Assembly (NCBI RefSeq): GCF_023284065.1
Contig: NZ_JAKIKP010000016.1
Coordinates: 26,357-90,356, forward strand
Direction of reading: 5' to 3'
DNA length: 64,000 bases
From: Shewanella gaetbuli
GTDB taxonomy: Bacteria; Pseudomonadota; Gammaproteobacteria; Enterobacterales; Shewanellaceae
In this document: positions 35,767-44,630 of the stretch, piece after piece
Layout of the letters: the number at the start of each line of letters is the position of its first letter
Numbering within the stretch: position 1 is the first letter of the stretch
Notes under the pieces: model-generated
The model's input: the letters and a program-made list of their open reading frames with translations, nothing else
What the model was told of the DNA's origin: nothing
Database searches by the model: none
Program-made: the position numbers and the translations under genes

Positions 35767-36055
35767 AGCAGAGTTGGTTACGATCGAAGGTGATTACTTC
35801 ATTGATATTCTAGAAGAACCAAAAATAACTATCCCCATATCTAATGATGATCCTAATGCTGTAAAGTCTGCATTTAACTGCTTAATAGAACGCTTAAAAA
35901 AGGGTGTGTTTTCAATCAGCTTAAAAGATGCAGATAAAGACCTTTTTTATCATGTAGCAAAAGAATACCTTGAGCAATTAAATGGTGAATTATTCGATGT
36001 GCATCAAGATATGGAGCAGTACGGCTTTGTAGACGTTGGTGCACAAGAAATCTAA
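35753..36055 (+). CDS. Small acidic partner of the PHP-ATPase, unknown
   Basis: 100 residues from ATG 35753, with GAGAGGA 7 nt upstream; it overlaps the ATPase gene by 14 bp in another frame. Acidic, no membrane segment; begins MEIIEAELVTIEGDYFIDIL and has a helical second half (VKSAFNCLIERLKKG, YHVAKEYLEQLNGELFD). The tight overlap implies a fixed ratio with the ATPase; it could be an inhibitor, sensor or cofactor. No family recognised. Confidence 0.7.
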   Translation: MEIIEAELVTIEGDYFIDILEEPKITIPISNDDPNAVKSAFNCLIERLKKGVFSISLKDADKDLFYHVAKEYLEQLNGELFDVHQDMEQYGFVDVGAQEI

Positions 36056-36260
36056 TCGGGTAGCCGGAGGTATCTAGCCTCCAGCCCCCACACCACCCTG
36101 CATGCGGCTCCGCACAGGGCGGTTCATTTAGAACCCCTAACTAAATTCTCTGGTTAGGGTAATGAACTGCGATCCATCCGTCTCTTAGTGAATATAATCC
36201 TGCTTTCTTCAGATACTCATTACTGAGCGCCTGCTGTATACCCGGTGTTTTCGAGCTACG
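36056..36260 (-). pseudogene. 3' remnant of a group II intron (maturase C terminus plus domains V-VI)
   Basis: On the minus strand, 36260-36141 reads without interruption as the C-terminal end of an intron-encoded reverse transcriptase (TPGIQQALSNEYLKKAGLYS … GWIAVHYPN) up to a stop. It is followed by a hairpin at 36123-36092 (ACCGCCCTGTGCGG with its partner) and a second GGAGG/CCTCC hairpin, which fit catalytic domain V and branch-point domain VI. The 5' part of the intron and most of the reverse transcriptase are gone; iadA begins 20 bp further on. The element is dead. It marks the join between the ATPase module and the cyanophycin cargo. Confidence 0.68.
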
Positions 36261-36280
36261 CCACTATCCATTTATCATTA

Positions 36281-37444
36281 TTAGAACGGTATCTTAAGTC
36301 GCGATTGTCCCTCTGAAAAAACCAACTCTCCTTTACTGTATACCGCCTCAATTGCAAGTGAGTGTGAATTTAATAAATTAATGTCTGCATCCATATCAAC
36401 GGCTATTCGACCCTTTTGAGTCAACCTTAAAATGTTAGCAGGTGATTCAGTAATTGAGGCCAAAGCAAGTTCAATAGGCACATTAAAGAGTTTAACCGCA
36501 TCAACCATAGCCTGATGCAAGCTACTGACTAGTCCCATCTGTAAATCAATTAAATTACCTTTATTATCAAATACAGGCAGGCTGGCATTGCCATCTGAGC
36601 TCATGGTCAGTTGGCTTATTGGCACATTTTTGTCTAGCGCCGATGCTAATGCTTCAGGCGCGGGAACCTCCCCTTGTGCAATAATTTGCACTGTGGTGCT
36701 GGTCGTAAAATCAATAAAACCGCCCTTAAGGGCAAAATCAATCCCTGCCTCTAACAGCGCTTTGCTGCGGTTAATATGGGTTGGGTAGTACTGGGTAATT
36801 GGGATATCAAACTGACTAATCACCTGTTCAAGTAAATCGAGTTTACTGGGCTCATCCCCCACATGAATACTAACAATCCCGACTTTTCCTGCCAGCATGC
36901 CAGCTACTCTTGCTTCTGATGTGAGTCTGGCCATTTCGTGTGTGGTGATTTGCGAGCTACGGTGATCGGCAATGGCCACTTCACCAACACCAATAAATTT
37001 ATCAATCAGCATAATGTCATGCTTTATAGATTGGGTAATGGTGACCATAGGCAAATGATAAGAGCCGGTATAGCAAAATACCGATAAGCCTTGCTCTTCT
37101 AACGCGTAGGCTTTGGCGAGAAGATTCTCTAAACTGCGGGTTTGAGCATCTGTCCCCAGTACACCTACCATAGTGGTTACGCCGCCTTTAATCGCATCGT
37201 TTATATGCATTTCAGGGGTACGAGTTGTGTATCCTCCTTCACCACCTCCGCCAGTAATGTGTACAAGTGAGTCAACAAAACCTGGGGTTAATATTAGTCC
37301 TGATGCATCAATGACAGTAATAAATGAATTTGCACTGAGATCAATACTATCTTCAATGGCAATGATCTTACCACCGCCCAATAGAACATCTTTTTTGCCT
37401 AGATATCTAGGAGCATAAACTTGTGCATTTTTAAATAATTGCAT
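36281..37444 (-). CDS. iadA: Isoaspartyl dipeptidase (IadA)
   Basis: Amidohydrolase that cleaves beta-aspartyl dipeptides such as beta-Asp-Arg. 387 residues, usual length. Seen: GGGGEGGYTTRTPE at about 64-77, GSYHLP, IGVGEVAIADHRSS at about 150-163, PTHINRS at about 220, and TMSSDGNASLP with the catalytic Asp at about 280. Oddity: the metal-binding HxH after strand 1 reads DSLVHI, so the first His (His68 in E. coli) is Leu. If the sequence is right, binuclear metal binding is changed. Last gene of the TonB receptor-yfcC-iadA operon; start codon 37444 with AAGGA. Likely role: breaking the dipeptides released by the divergent cyanophycinase. Confidence 0.92.
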   Translation of the reverse strand: MQLFKNAQVYAPRYLGKKDVLLGGGKIIAIEDSIDLSANSFITVIDASGLILTPGFVDSLVHITGGGGEGGYTTRTPEMHINDAIKGGVTTMVGVLGTDAQTRSLENLLAKAYALEEQGLSVFCYTGSYHLPMVTITQSIKHDIMLIDKFIGVGEVAIADHRSSQITTHEMARLTSEARVAGMLAGKVGIVSIHVGDEPSKLDLLEQVISQFDIPITQYYPTHINRSKALLEAGIDFALKGGFIDFTTSTTVQIIAQGEVPAPEALASALDKNVPISQLTMSSDGNASLPVFDNKGNLIDLQMGLVSSLHQAMVDAVKLFNVPIELALASITESPANILRLTQKGRIAVDMDADINLLNSHSLAIEAVYSKGELVFSEGQSRLKIPF

Positions 37445-37452
37445 GTAAATCC

Positions 37453-38901
37453 TTAGCTAAAGTTGATGCTGACTGCAATGATAATAAACGTGATTGAAAT
37501 CGCGACTAGCAACAGCATAAATCGCCATATAAATTTAGCCCAAACAAACCAGTCTACTTTGGCTACACCAAGACAGCCGATTAGCGCCGCAGAGGTTGGA
37601 ATAATAATATTGGTCAGGCCGTCGCCAAGTTGAAAGGCTAATACAGCAATTTGGCGGGGTAAGCTCAAAATATCAGACAATGGCGCCATTATCGGCATAG
37701 TTAAGGCTGCCTGACCTGAGCCAGATGCGATGAAGAAGTTAAATATAGATTGAAACAAATACATGAAAACAGCTGAAACGGTTTCAGGTAATTGCCCTAA
37801 AAGTTCACCAGTATAGTAGAGTAGGGTGTTTAATACTGAGGGGGAATCTGCTTGATCGCCGCCTAATATAATCACAATACCTTTGGCCATGCCAACAATC
37901 ATCGCCGCAGGCAATAATTCTTGTGCGCCATTTTTAAAGGCATTAGCAACATCATTAATCTTAAGGCGATTGCAGAGTATAGCAATTAAGCCTATAGCAC
38001 AGCCTAAGGTAAAAAACTGACTTGCCAGCTCGGGAATATAATAACCTCTGGCAATAACACCCCAAATAACCCAAACAATACCCAATATAAAAGTGGTCAG
38101 AATAAGGCCATCGGTTAAAGTGAATTTGACTTTCACCTTTGGCTGAGTTGAAAAAACCTCTTCGCTCAAACAGGATGACAGTTCAGGATTTCGTGTTATT
38201 TTTAGGGCGTAGTGCACAGTAAATGCTACACCGATAGAGGTGAAAACAAACCACATTATCACCCGAAACTCTAAGCCTGACATTAACGGAATGTCAGCAA
38301 TCCCCTGAGCTATTGCAATACTAAAAGGGTTCATCCAAGATGTGGCAAAACCAATTTGAGTCGCCACATAAGTAACTAAAATGGTCACAATACCGTCGTA
38401 ACCTATGGCGCGCATTAAAGGCAGCAGCACGATACAAAAGGCAATGGCTTCTTCACCCATACCAAATATCGCACCGCCTGCAGAAAATAATACAAATAGA
38501 ATCGGAATAAAAGCCAGTTCAAACTTTTTGGTTTTAGCGATTAAGGCCAAAATACCATTATTAACCGCTTTGGTTTGCATGATGATGCCAAAGGCGCCAC
38601 CAGTAATAATGATAAACATCATTACTCCAATGGCTGAGCCCCATTTGTCACCTGAAACCATACCTTCAAAGGCAAAATTGAGGAAGCCAATTTCACCATG
38701 TTCGGCAAATAATGGCACGCCATGAAAGTTGCGGGCAAATTGAAAGCTACCGGCAATTAATGTTGATTTATTGGTATCAGGATTGATAGCCACTTCAAAA
38801 AATCCTGCTGGGACAAAGTGAGTGGTAATTGCGGCAAATAACACAACAAAAAACAAGATGATGAAGGCATCTGGCATTTCTCGAGCTGTTTGTAACTTCA
38901 T
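37453..38901 (-). CDS. YfcC-family inner-membrane transporter
   Basis: 482 residues from MKLQTAREMPDAF (a longer frame starts at 38952 without support). About 11-12 membrane helices. Matches the YfcC/DcuC-type ion-transporter family: PDAFIILFFVVLFAAI, GGAFGIIMQTKAVNNGI, FSAGGAIFGMGEEAIAFC, TSWMNPFSIAIAQGIADIPL and SGSGQAALTMPIMAPLSD. Family members import or exchange amino acids and small carboxylates. With an isoaspartyl dipeptidase 8 bp downstream and a cyanophycinase nearby, a dipeptide or arginine importer is the best inference. Confidence 0.88.
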   Translation of the reverse strand: MKLQTAREMPDAFIILFFVVLFAAITTHFVPAGFFEVAINPDTNKSTLIAGSFQFARNFHGVPLFAEHGEIGFLNFAFEGMVSGDKWGSAIGVMMFIIITGGAFGIIMQTKAVNNGILALIAKTKKFELAFIPILFVLFSAGGAIFGMGEEAIAFCIVLLPLMRAIGYDGIVTILVTYVATQIGFATSWMNPFSIAIAQGIADIPLMSGLEFRVIMWFVFTSIGVAFTVHYALKITRNPELSSCLSEEVFSTQPKVKVKFTLTDGLILTTFILGIVWVIWGVIARGYYIPELASQFFTLGCAIGLIAILCNRLKINDVANAFKNGAQELLPAAMIVGMAKGIVIILGGDQADSPSVLNTLLYYTGELLGQLPETVSAVFMYLFQSIFNFFIASGSGQAALTMPIMAPLSDILSLPRQIAVLAFQLGDGLTNIIIPTSAALIGCLGVAKVDWFVWAKFIWRFMLLLVAISITFIIIAVSINFS

Positions 38902-38973
38902 ATGGTTATACTTTTTATTTTTGTGATAGAAAATGTAGGCCGTGATATGCACGACCTACAGAGCTCAAGTTAT

Positions 38974-41565
38974 TTAAAACTTAAAAGTATAACGAACATT
39001 CCAGCGCCGTCCGAGCCAATCATGTACCGAGCTGGCATAGCCATTAGTGGGTGAAGAAGCATAGGGTGGCTCTTCATCGGTTAGGTTGCGGACCGATAAC
39101 AATACATTGTGATTCTCGTTAGGTTCATAGCCAATACTGGCGCTAAAGGTTAACCAATCTTCAACTGTTTCATTATCAAACTTAAAGTCACCGTCACCCA
39201 TGGAGCTAATGTAATGACCTGAAATGTTGGCATTCCAGTTATCAACTTCCCAGTCTGTGCCTAAATCAATAACACGTTCAGGGCGCGCTGTTTCAGATGC
39301 ACCACTGAGCTTGCCTAATAAGTCTTCAACAGGGCTACTCGGTGTGACTTTGCGTTCAAACGAGAAGGTTTCAGTACCAGTTACATAGAACTTAAATTCA
39401 CCGATTTTTTTGGTGTCTAAGCGATAGTTAAGGTTATAATCTAAGCCGTCAGTACTTTGATTGCCAACGTTAAAATAACCTGTGCGTAAAAAGCTAATAT
39501 CACCTCGTCCATCAACGACACATCCAAAATTATCGCCTAATTCAGCGATACTGCCGACCACTTTTGTAGGATCTTTAATACAGGCATCCAGAGTAGTATT
39601 TGCATCAATATCAACAATGTCGTCATGCTCGTAGCGCCAATAATCGACAGTTAATTGCAATTCATCGGTCGCATTCCAGGACATGCCCACGTTAATTGCT
39701 TGCGATTTTTCTGCTTCTAAGCCTTTATTGCCTATGGTTTCCTGGTCAAACTCTAATTCCCCTAAATCGGCACCAGTTGTGCCACATAATGCATTATAAG
39801 GTTCATTTGAGCCGCAGTTAATATATTGACTACCTAATGACGTTCCAGCACCTAGTTGAGATAAAGATGGTGCTCTAAAACCTGTACTCCAAGATGCACG
39901 TAATACCAGCTCATCGATTGGGTTATAACGTAACGAAACTTTAGGATTTACATCCCCACCAAAATCACTGTAATGGTCGTAACGTAAGGCTGCTATTAAG
40001 TCGAGTGATTCAGCTAATGGGAAGTTAAACTCACCATATGCAGCGTATTGGGTGCGATCTGCGGCGGCGTCGCTGGCGCCCAAGCCAATGATCTCATTAT
40101 TAACGGCATTCACTGAAGGTTTATCAAAAATGTCCTCTTTTCTATATTCACCACCAAATACTGAACTCACTGTGCCTGCGGGCATCGTAAACAAGTCTCC
40201 AGTAAAATTAAAATCTAATGATAAGACTTCTGACTCACCCTGACGCACGCCTGGATCACGTAATGCCGCTATTTGGGCTGAACTGCTATCTTGGCCTAAA
40301 TTAAATGGATTAAAGCTATCGTTTGCCACCGCGGCATCTAGACTATTGGCATTCATGTAGCCCGATACATTTTTGATTTCATTAGTTGACTTACCGTAAC
40401 TTAATGCAGATTCAAAACCCCAATCAGCAATATCTCCTCTAATCCCAGCTAATATTCTGTAGCTTTGGGTGTCATACTCTTGAATTCTTCGCTCAGGAAA
40501 ACGTGTTCTGACGGTTATAAAATCACTTACACTGCCATCTTGCATGTCAATATCTTTCACGTATTGTGGCACGTTAACAGAATCACCAGCAACATCAACG
40601 GTATAACCTGCAGGGGCTTCATAGGATGAGCCATTATTTTGTTGAAACATACCTTCAGCAAAAAATTCCAAACCGTCATCAAAACGATAAATATGATTTA
40701 ACGTCGCACCGATGTTCTCGTAATCAGGTTGAATAGCTCGTTGAATAACATAGTCATAATTACATCTGCTACCGCTTTTTTGGGTATCATCGCCACACCA
40801 AGTTTCAGCATAATCATTCCCATCAATGCTCATACGAGTATTTGACTTATAGGTCACATTTATTGGCCTGTCAGTATTAAAAATAGCATTCCGAGTTGCG
40901 TAGTCGACAACAATAGTTGTATTACTTTGGGCGGTCTCAAAGCCACCTGCGTAGGTTAAGTTGGTTCTACTCGCATCATGATCAGAGGTGTCATCACCAT
41001 ATTGCACACTAAATTCATGACCGGCAAAATCTTTACGAAGAATAAAATTAATCACCCCAGCAATGGCATCTGAGCCATAAATAGAAGAGGCCCCATCTGT
41101 CAAAACGTCAATGCGTTCAATTGCAGAAAGAGGAATTGCATTTATGTTTACAAATGAATCAGAGCCGTTGGAAAATGAGTCAACTGCGACGCGACGACCA
41201 TTAATCAATACCAATGTAGAACTTGACCCAAGGCCTCTTAGACTTACCCCAGATGCGCCAGCCGGAGCGCCATCGGCTCCGGCAACTCCGCCCGTTTCAG
41301 AGAAGGTTCCGGCACTTGACGCTTGAGGTAAATCACGCAAAAATTCGCTAACTGACTCATAACCTTTTTTAGTTATTTCATCTTGGGAAAAACTTTGTAA
41401 AGGGTTAGCCCCTTCCATATCCACACCTTTAAGGCGAGATCCCGTCACTTCAACACGTTCTACTGTTTGTTCTGGTTGTGATTTTTCTAATTCGTTGGCA
41501 ACGGCTAAGGCTACAGGTGATAACGCCATGCCAAACACGGCGCATAAAAGTACTGAACTTCTCAT
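38974..41565 (-). CDS. TonB-dependent outer-membrane receptor
   Basis: 863 residues. Signal peptide at about 1-22 (VLLCAVFGMALSPVALA), plug domain at about 30-180 with VEVTGSRLKGVDMEG, LRGLGSSSTLVLINGRR and DGASSIYGSDAIAGVINFIL, and a 22-strand barrel ending in RRWNVRYTFKF with the terminal Phe for BamA. The plug and the GYASSVHDWLGRRW end are like the large peptide/oligomer receptors of Shewanella and Xanthomonas rather than siderophore receptors. First gene of the minus-strand operon. Probable role: taking up cyanophycin fragments. Confidence 0.93.
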   Translation of the reverse strand: MRSSVLLCAVFGMALSPVALAVANELEKSQPEQTVERVEVTGSRLKGVDMEGANPLQSFSQDEITKKGYESVSEFLRDLPQASSAGTFSETGGVAGADGAPAGASGVSLRGLGSSSTLVLINGRRVAVDSFSNGSDSFVNINAIPLSAIERIDVLTDGASSIYGSDAIAGVINFILRKDFAGHEFSVQYGDDTSDHDASRTNLTYAGGFETAQSNTTIVVDYATRNAIFNTDRPINVTYKSNTRMSIDGNDYAETWCGDDTQKSGSRCNYDYVIQRAIQPDYENIGATLNHIYRFDDGLEFFAEGMFQQNNGSSYEAPAGYTVDVAGDSVNVPQYVKDIDMQDGSVSDFITVRTRFPERRIQEYDTQSYRILAGIRGDIADWGFESALSYGKSTNEIKNVSGYMNANSLDAAVANDSFNPFNLGQDSSSAQIAALRDPGVRQGESEVLSLDFNFTGDLFTMPAGTVSSVFGGEYRKEDIFDKPSVNAVNNEIIGLGASDAAADRTQYAAYGEFNFPLAESLDLIAALRYDHYSDFGGDVNPKVSLRYNPIDELVLRASWSTGFRAPSLSQLGAGTSLGSQYINCGSNEPYNALCGTTGADLGELEFDQETIGNKGLEAEKSQAINVGMSWNATDELQLTVDYWRYEHDDIVDIDANTTLDACIKDPTKVVGSIAELGDNFGCVVDGRGDISFLRTGYFNVGNQSTDGLDYNLNYRLDTKKIGEFKFYVTGTETFSFERKVTPSSPVEDLLGKLSGASETARPERVIDLGTDWEVDNWNANISGHYISSMGDGDFKFDNETVEDWLTFSASIGYEPNENHNVLLSVRNLTDEEPPYASSPTNGYASSVHDWLGRRWNVRYTFKF

Positions 41566-41913
41566 GTTAAGCTCCCGATAAATCTCTAATTGTAATTTTT
41601 AGACGTGGCTACTCTGCGCGTGAGTCAATACGCTTGGCATTAATAAATGTTTGCAGGCAGTACAACGTCAATCAAATGATTGAGAGGGGAGTAAGACGGC
41701 TAGACAAAACTCCACCAAACACTAACGTGTTCAGTAGGTTATTCGTCCCACCATTCAGATAGATACCAAGTACGATAGTGGTATCTTTGGAAAAGAGTTG
41801 CTGAAAATATCATGTTATAAAAAAACATTCTTTTGTTGTTGATATGTTAAAAGGCTATCCGTAATATACTGCATGAGTCAATACATGGCAGACACTTTTT
41901 TTTGAGTGCAACC
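41566..41913. promoter_or_regulatory. Divergent control region with repeated TGAGTCAATAC
   Basis: 348 bp between the receptor and cyanophycinase genes. The 11-mer TGAGTCAATAC occurs at 41621-41631 and 41874-41884, once near each gene start (56 bp and 30 bp away), same orientation. Surroundings are partly symmetric (GCG…CGC; CATG…CATG). A shared operator is possible; the regulator is not in the window. Confidence 0.5.
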
Positions 41914-43641
41914 ATGAAAATTATTTCTACAAATAAATTGTTTATATTTTTTAGTGCCTTAGCTTTCAGTTCTTTATTCCAATTATTGTTTCTTGGTAAT
42001 GTATGGGCAGAACAAAGCGTTTTATCAAAACGAGAAAAACCATTATTACCTGGTTTTGATTTGATGTTGGTTGGAGGTGGCTTAAAAACCTGTAGTTCAT
42101 TGTCAGCAAATTCCTGCTCTGAAAACGTAGTTTTCTCACCAAATTCTAAATTATCGATTCAATATCACTTCAGTCTTGATTGGCTTGAGCGCGCATTTAA
42201 CCATGAAAGCTTGCAAACGCTGTCGTTAACTCAAATAAATTCATTACGAAAAGCTAGCAAACAAGCGGCACAAAGCAGTGTTAGCTTAAACCAGTTAAAG
42301 GATGCAGTTGGCCAGATTAATAAACACTTATTGAATGATTTAACCGACCTTGAATACTATGCTTTACTCGATTTGTTAGAACAAGAACAACGCAGTGAAT
42401 ATGGTGAAATATTGCATGAGCAAGTCATTTTAAATGCAACTGCTAAACCATATGGTCCGGCGATTTATCGACTATTTACTCTGCAGGCGTTACTTAAGAA
42501 ACAGCTGAAAAATCCAGATGCGACTCGTCCAGTAATTGGTATTGTAACCGCTTCTGCCCGAGACCCGTTTGAGTCCATTTCGTACTACACTAGTGCTTTT
42601 GAACAAGCGGGTGCTGATGTTATTTGGCTGCCTTTAGATGCAGCTTTGCAAGCCGGAATATATAATAAACAATGTGATAAATTGCCATTGCTCCGTCAGA
42701 AACTGCAAGGCAATGTTGATAAAGCTCGGCTTTATCCCACAGAAACAGAACTACAACATCGCCTTTGTGAATCGCCTGAAGAATTGTATCAGCAGCTTGA
42801 ACAAATTGATGGCTTATTTTTAAATGGAGGCGACCAAAGTTTGTCTTTAACAGCTTGGTTAAAACCGGATCAGAAACCCTCAAAAGCATTAACTGTGATT
42901 AGAAGTCGCTTGTTCAATAAAGATATAGTGATTGGTGGGACCAGTGCGGGAACAGCTGTGATGACAGCTAATAATATGATCACAGGAGGCACTAGTGATG
43001 GTGCAATGCAATATGGAGTATTGAGTGTTAAACCACCGAGTGAGCGATGTGAAATTAATCAATGTGAGGGGGATACTCCTGCTACGGCAGTGACCTATCG
43101 TGCAGAGGGTGGCTTGGGGTTATTTCCTTTTGGGATAATGGATACGCATTTTTCGGAGCGGGAACGACAAATCAGATTGTTAATGTTAACAGCATCAACA
43201 GGTAGTGAAATGGGCTTTGGAGTGGATGAGAATACCGCACTGTTAGTCAATCTTGCTGATAAAGATCTGAAAGTGATCGGTGAACATGGTGTGTGGGTTA
43301 TAGAGCAAGCTCAAGTAAATCTAAATGACAATGGCAAGCAAAGATATGAAGGTGTTTCTCATTATTTATCTTCAGGCAGTCAAGCGAATATTAATAATAA
43401 CCATCAACTAGTTAATATTGAATTTGTCAGCCGAACTGTTTTAGTTGATATTGCGGTCGATTATCCAGTTTATCAACAGTGGATAATGCAAGCCTGTCGT
43501 GAGGGGCGATTATCGCGTAAACTTATTGATGATTTTGAGCTTACCATTCTTCCTACCTCAACAGAAGGGTGTCAATTAGCACTAAATAATAAGCAAAATT
43601 ATCAAAGTATTAAGATATTATTACAGCAAAAAGATGATTAA
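41914..43641 (+). CDS. Secreted cyanophycinase (peptidase S51)
   Basis: 575 residues from ATG 41914 (a TTG at 41902 is in frame). Signal peptide at about 1-32 (LFIFFSALAFSSLFQLLFLG … VWA). Serine peptidase S51 signature: GLFLNGGDQSLSL, GGTSAGTAVMT with the nucleophile Ser, and DTHFSERERQIRLL with the catalytic His. Cleaves the cyanophycin backbone to beta-Asp-Arg dipeptides. Longer than intracellular cyanophycinases (about 270 aa): residues 60-220 form a helical, strain-specific insertion (EYYALLDLLEQEQRSEYGEI). With its signal peptide it fits the extracellular CphE type. Divergent from the receptor-transporter-dipeptidase operon, which makes a complete use pathway. Confidence 0.9.
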   Translation: MKIISTNKLFIFFSALAFSSLFQLLFLGNVWAEQSVLSKREKPLLPGFDLMLVGGGLKTCSSLSANSCSENVVFSPNSKLSIQYHFSLDWLERAFNHESLQTLSLTQINSLRKASKQAAQSSVSLNQLKDAVGQINKHLLNDLTDLEYYALLDLLEQEQRSEYGEILHEQVILNATAKPYGPAIYRLFTLQALLKKQLKNPDATRPVIGIVTASARDPFESISYYTSAFEQAGADVIWLPLDAALQAGIYNKQCDKLPLLRQKLQGNVDKARLYPTETELQHRLCESPEELYQQLEQIDGLFLNGGDQSLSLTAWLKPDQKPSKALTVIRSRLFNKDIVIGGTSAGTAVMTANNMITGGTSDGAMQYGVLSVKPPSERCEINQCEGDTPATAVTYRAEGGLGLFPFGIMDTHFSERERQIRLLMLTASTGSEMGFGVDENTALLVNLADKDLKVIGEHGVWVIEQAQVNLNDNGKQRYEGVSHYLSSGSQANINNNHQLVNIEFVSRTVLVDIAVDYPVYQQWIMQACREGRLSRKLIDDFELTILPTSTEGCQLALNNKQNYQSIKILLQQKDD

Positions 43642-44506
43642 CGATTACTTTCTAATTGATAGTTTTAGATAACTTAGGTTATTTAAACACTATGTTGCCA
43701 AGCAACGACAACTACAGTTACCTACATATTAAAATTTAACAGAGCAGGTGTCTAGTTACTGCTCTGCTTAAGCAAACATTGTTTTCTATGATAAATCCAA
43801 ATATGGTTGCTGTGATGGACACTCAGCAGTAGCTGCTTGATTCGTTGTTTAACAACACAAAAGATAAGTATAAATTGAGCCAAGCAGATATGTATCAACT
43901 TTATGCTTGTGGTGAAAATACATATAAAGAAAGATGAGCTATATTTGATTTTTCCTAAACATAATTGGCTTCATTGAACTGTTAGCAAGCTTCGAAATTA
44001 AACCAGATTTGAAGTCGAACGTGGTGCCTTATACTTGAAACAGGCATTTGCTTGCAATCATAATATTTTAACTTGCAGAACCCCTATTTAATGCTTTTGG
44101 CATTCGAGTTGTTTGGTTGAAGGTGGAACAGAAGAGCTAAATTAGTCGCAAAATGACGCTTTAACACATACTAAATCTATTCAAAAAAACAATCTGAACT
44201 CTAATCTAGGTTGGAAGAATTTTTAGGAATCTAAATCAACATAAAAGCGCTATTGATATTGCATTTAAGCTGTGAAGTGGAATAGATATTTAAGTTGTAG
44301 AACCACTAAATGACAATAAAACCATTTGGAATGTTAACCACATGAGTATCATAATTACAGCGTCATGGATAAAACCAAATTGATTTGACAATTTTTCACT
44401 TCAATCATATAGTCAATCTATGTTAGCAATTGCAGATTTTGAATTAACAAACACCTGTAAGCTGCTGAATTTAAACGACTTGTTTTATATTTGATACGGA
44501 AGCCTT
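43642..44506. other. Right-end intergenic tract of the island
   Basis: 865 bp with no intact gene, crowded with stops. It contains the mcrC-like remnant listed separately. The rest shows nothing recognisable. Confidence 0.6.
43832..44070 (+). pseudogene. Decayed McrC-like restriction subunit fragment
   Basis: One frame reads LLDSLFNNTKDKYKLSQADM then YQLYACGENTY up to a stop; the next frame continues ELYLIFPKHNW. Further on VVPYT-ETG-CL is reminiscent of the VVPYDLETG stretch. This order matches McrC of McrBC 5-methylcytosine restriction systems. Several frameshifts and stops; no mcrB seen. It suggests the island once carried an McrBC locus. Confidence 0.55.
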
Positions 44507-44579
44507 GGGTTCAAATCCCTATCTCTCCGCCATATTAAATACGAGAAAAGCCGTTGATTATCAACGGCTTTTTTTGTTT
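44507..44579 (+). repeat. attR direct repeat of the island
   Basis: Second copy of the 73-bp tRNA-Ser 3' end plus terminator; one mismatch to attL. There is no tRNA 5' part here, so it is not a gene. Confidence 0.93.
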
Positions 44580-44630
44580 CTGGCATTTGAAAAATCATAT
44601 TCTCAGGCCAAAAACGGATGACTGAGACAT

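Larger units (their letters stand above)
17412..44579. mobile_element. Genomic island integrated in tRNA-Ser, about 27.1 kb
   Basis: Bounded by 73-bp direct repeats (attL 17412-17484, attR 44507-44579; one mismatch) that start in the T arm of tRNA-Ser and run through its terminator. A tyrosine recombinase gene lies just inside attL, the classical arrangement. Contents: two integrases, a relaxase, an IS1595-family IS, an intron remnant, three candidate defence or host-manipulation modules, and a cyanophycin-use cargo cluster. No mating-pair or type IV secretion genes were seen, so at most it is mobilisable rather than self-transmissible. Whether it is one element or a composite of two (an attL-side island and an inner int2-relaxase element) cannot be told from this window. 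Confidence 0.9.

Noticed and set aside
44490..44543. Second tRNA-Ser gene
   Set aside because: Only the T arm and acceptor 3' end are present; no D arm or anticodon arm upstream. It is attR.
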